Positions 5,023 through 6,331 of a stretch of 6,331 bases of DNA are shown here, in pieces. The notes beneath the pieces were generated by a model. The model was not told the DNA's origin and made no database searches. It saw only the letters and a program-made list of their open reading frames with translations. Location: the NCBI GenBank assembly GCA_003694875.1, contig RFJN01000363.1, positions 1-6,331 on the forward strand, given 5' to 3'. Both the position numbers and the translations under genes were made by a program. How positions within the stretch are numbered: position 1 is the first letter of the stretch; each line of letters opens with the position of its first letter. The stretch comes from Planctomycetota bacterium (GTDB lineage: Bacteria; Planctomycetota; J058; J103).

Positions 5023-6331
5023 ATGGGAATCGGGCTTCGGAAGCGGGGGCAGCAGCGCAGCGGTGGGGCCGTGATCGCCGAGATGCTCGCGGCCGAGGGT
5101 GTCCGGCACGTGTTCGGCATCATCGACGGCAGCTACTTCGGGCTCTACTCGGCGCTCGAACCGGCGGGCATCCGGCTGATCGGACCGCGCCACGAGGCGA
5201 GCGCGGCCCACATGGCGGGAGCCTACGCGCGACTGACCGGCGGGTTGGGCGTGTGCATGGCGTCGAACGGACCGGGGGTCGCCAACATGCTCACGGGCAT
5301 CGCGGTCGAGCACACCGAGGGCAATCGCGTCCTCGTGATCACGAGCTGCCGCCGCACCGGCGCCTGCTCGCCCGACCGCGGCGGCACGTTCCAGTGCTTC
5401 CCGCACACGGCGGTCACCGGCCCGATCACCCGCTGGGCCGCGACGGTGCCGAGCGCCGAGCGGCTTCCGGAGATGGTGCGCAAGGCGCTGCGCGCGGCGT
5501 GGGCGGGTCGGCCCGGCGTGGTGCATCTCGATGTGCCGGAGGACATTCTCAACGGGACGCACGCGTTTCCCTCCGAGCGCGGCTGGGCGCCCGAACGCTA
5601 CCGGGCGCTCGAGGGGCCGCAGCCCTCGCCGGCACAGCTGGACCGGGCGCTCGCCATGCTGCTCGAGGCCGAACGCCCCATGTTGCATGTCGGCGCGGGG
5701 GTCGTGCACGCGCGCGCCTTCGAGCCGCTCGCGCGCGTCGCCGAGGCGCTGCAGCTTCCGGTGACGACGAGCTGGCCGGGCCGTTCTGCCTACCCCGAGA
5801 CCTCGCCGCTCTCGGTGCCGCTCACCCACATCGAGACCCACCGCACGGTGCGCAACGAGGCCGACTGCGTGCTGACGCTCGGCTCGCGGCTCGCCGAGAC
5901 CGACTGGTGGGGCAAGCCTCCGTACTGGAGGGATCCGGCCGAGCAGCGCATGATCCAGGTCGATATCGAGCCGAGTTCGATCGGGCTGCACAAGCCGGTC
6001 GATCTCGGGATCGTGGCGGACGTCGGTGCGTTCCTGCACGCGCTCGCCGAGCGGCTCGAGCACAGCCCGCCGGAGATCGATCTCGCCGCGCGCCGCGACT
6101 GGCTCGAGTCGATCGCACGTGCGCGGGCGAAGGAGCGGGCGCGCCTCGAGCGGCTGCGGCGGCAGCGGGCAGACGGAGTGCACTCGGCGCGGCTCGTGGC
6201 GCTGACGCGCGAGCTCACCGCGCGCGATGCGATCGTCGTGCTCGACGGCGGCAACACCGCCGTCTGGGGGCAGTTCTTCTACGAGCTGCGCGAACCCAAC
6301 ACGCTGCTCACCACCTGGAAGATGGGCATGC
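5023..6331 (+). CDS. Thiamine-pyrophosphate-dependent enzyme, acetolactate synthase-like, 3' end cut
   Basis: 436 codons are visible and the frame is still open at the edge. Family members are usually 550-600 residues, so about three quarters is present. The N-terminal PYR domain runs to about residue 190: GAVIAEMLAAEGVRHVFG at 15-32, RHEASAAHMAGAYAR at 56-70 with Glu58 as the conserved TPP-activating glutamate, SNGPGVANMLTGIA at 81-94, and GVVHLDVPEDI near 170-180. The central domain has VGAGV at 223-227 and VDIEPSSIG from 313. The C-terminal TPP-binding domain begins near residue 390 with VLDGGNTAVWGQF from 406; its GDG...N motif would lie beyond the edge. The usual PGG after FG is replaced by IDG at 34-36. 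ATG 5023 has GGAGGG six bases before it. The reaction is unknown: 2-oxoacid decarboxylation or ligation is likely, and true biosynthetic acetolactate synthase is unlikely given the tetR neighbour and the lack of a visible small subunit. Confidence 0.88.
   Translation, partial: MGIGLRKRGQQRSGGAVIAEMLAAEGVRHVFGIIDGSYFGLYSALEPAGIRLIGPRHEASAAHMAGAYARLTGGLGVCMASNGPGVANMLTGIAVEHTEGNRVLVITSCRRTGACSPDRGGTFQCFPHTAVTGPITRWAATVPSAERLPEMVRKALRAAWAGRPGVVHLDVPEDILNGTHAFPSERGWAPERYRALEGPQPSPAQLDRALAMLLEAERPMLHVGAGVVHARAFEPLARVAEALQLPVTTSWPGRSAYPETSPLSVPLTHIETHRTVRNEADCVLTLGSRLAETDWWGKPPYWRDPAEQRMIQVDIEPSSIGLHKPVDLGIVADVGAFLHALAERLEHSPPEIDLAARRDWLESIARARAKERARLERLRRQRADGVHSARLVALTRELTARDAIVVLDGGNTAVWGQFFYELREPNTLLTTWKMGM

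Noticed and set aside
4813..6183. 456-codon open frame on the minus strand
   Set aside because: It is antisense to the TPP-enzyme gene and passes through the divergent promoter region. The product is rich in Arg, His and Pro with no known motif.
5023..6331. Biosynthetic acetolactate synthase large subunit (ilvB)
   Set aside because: The PGG motif is missing, the context is a TetR-regulated unit, and no small subunit is visible. The broader TPP-enzyme call is safer.

Overview
This is a 6.3 kb piece of a very GC-rich bacterial chromosome, roughly 70% G+C by eye, densely coding, with G/C-ending codons and clear Shine-Dalgarno sites. The left part is a surface-polysaccharide biosynthesis cluster built around CDP-glucose synthesis. 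That points to a Gram-negative, O-antigen-type organism such as a high-GC proteobacterium or myxobacterium-like lineage, but nothing in the window fixes the taxon. There are no RNA genes, transposons, integrases or CRISPR repeats.

Positions 1-2914 (minus strand) hold a tight run of four sugar genes. In transcription order these are a cupin-fold RmlC-like sugar-nucleotide 3,5-epimerase (2914-2384), a family 2 glycosyltransferase of the rhamnosyltransferase type (2387-1395), glucose-1-phosphate cytidylyltransferase RfbF (1357-578), and a second family 2 glycosyltransferase that runs off the left edge (581-1). Two of the three junctions are identical 4-base GTGA start/stop overlaps, so the block is almost certainly one translationally coupled transcript. 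RfbF supplies CDP-glucose. The next enzymes of that pathway (CDP-glucose 4,6-dehydratase and later steps) are not here and would be expected beyond position 1. The epimerase presumably modifies a 4-keto-6-deoxy sugar nucleotide, and the glycosyltransferases put sugars onto the growing glycan.

Positions 2970-4007 (minus strand) encode an ADP-ribosylglycohydrolase (DraG/ARH family) with its metal-binding motifs intact. It lies 55 bases upstream of the sugar genes on the same strand and has no obvious functional link to them. A GC-only palindrome sits in the gap. A strong 11-bp hairpin (4036-4060) separates it from the regulator gene upstream.

Positions 4082-6331 hold a divergent regulator/enzyme pair. 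A TetR-family repressor (4816-4082, minus) faces away from a thiamine-pyrophosphate-dependent enzyme of the acetolactate synthase superfamily (5023 onward, plus, cut by the right edge). The 206-bp spacer between them carries an AT-richer core with overlapping back-to-back -10 elements and a TetR-style palindrome (TTGACCGATCGGTAAA, 4970-4985). The likely arrangement is an autoregulated repressor that also controls the TPP enzyme in response to an unknown ligand. No wholly new system is evident. The most interesting points are the regulatory region, the unassigned substrate of the TPP enzyme, and the CDP-sugar branch paired with an RmlC-like epimerase.
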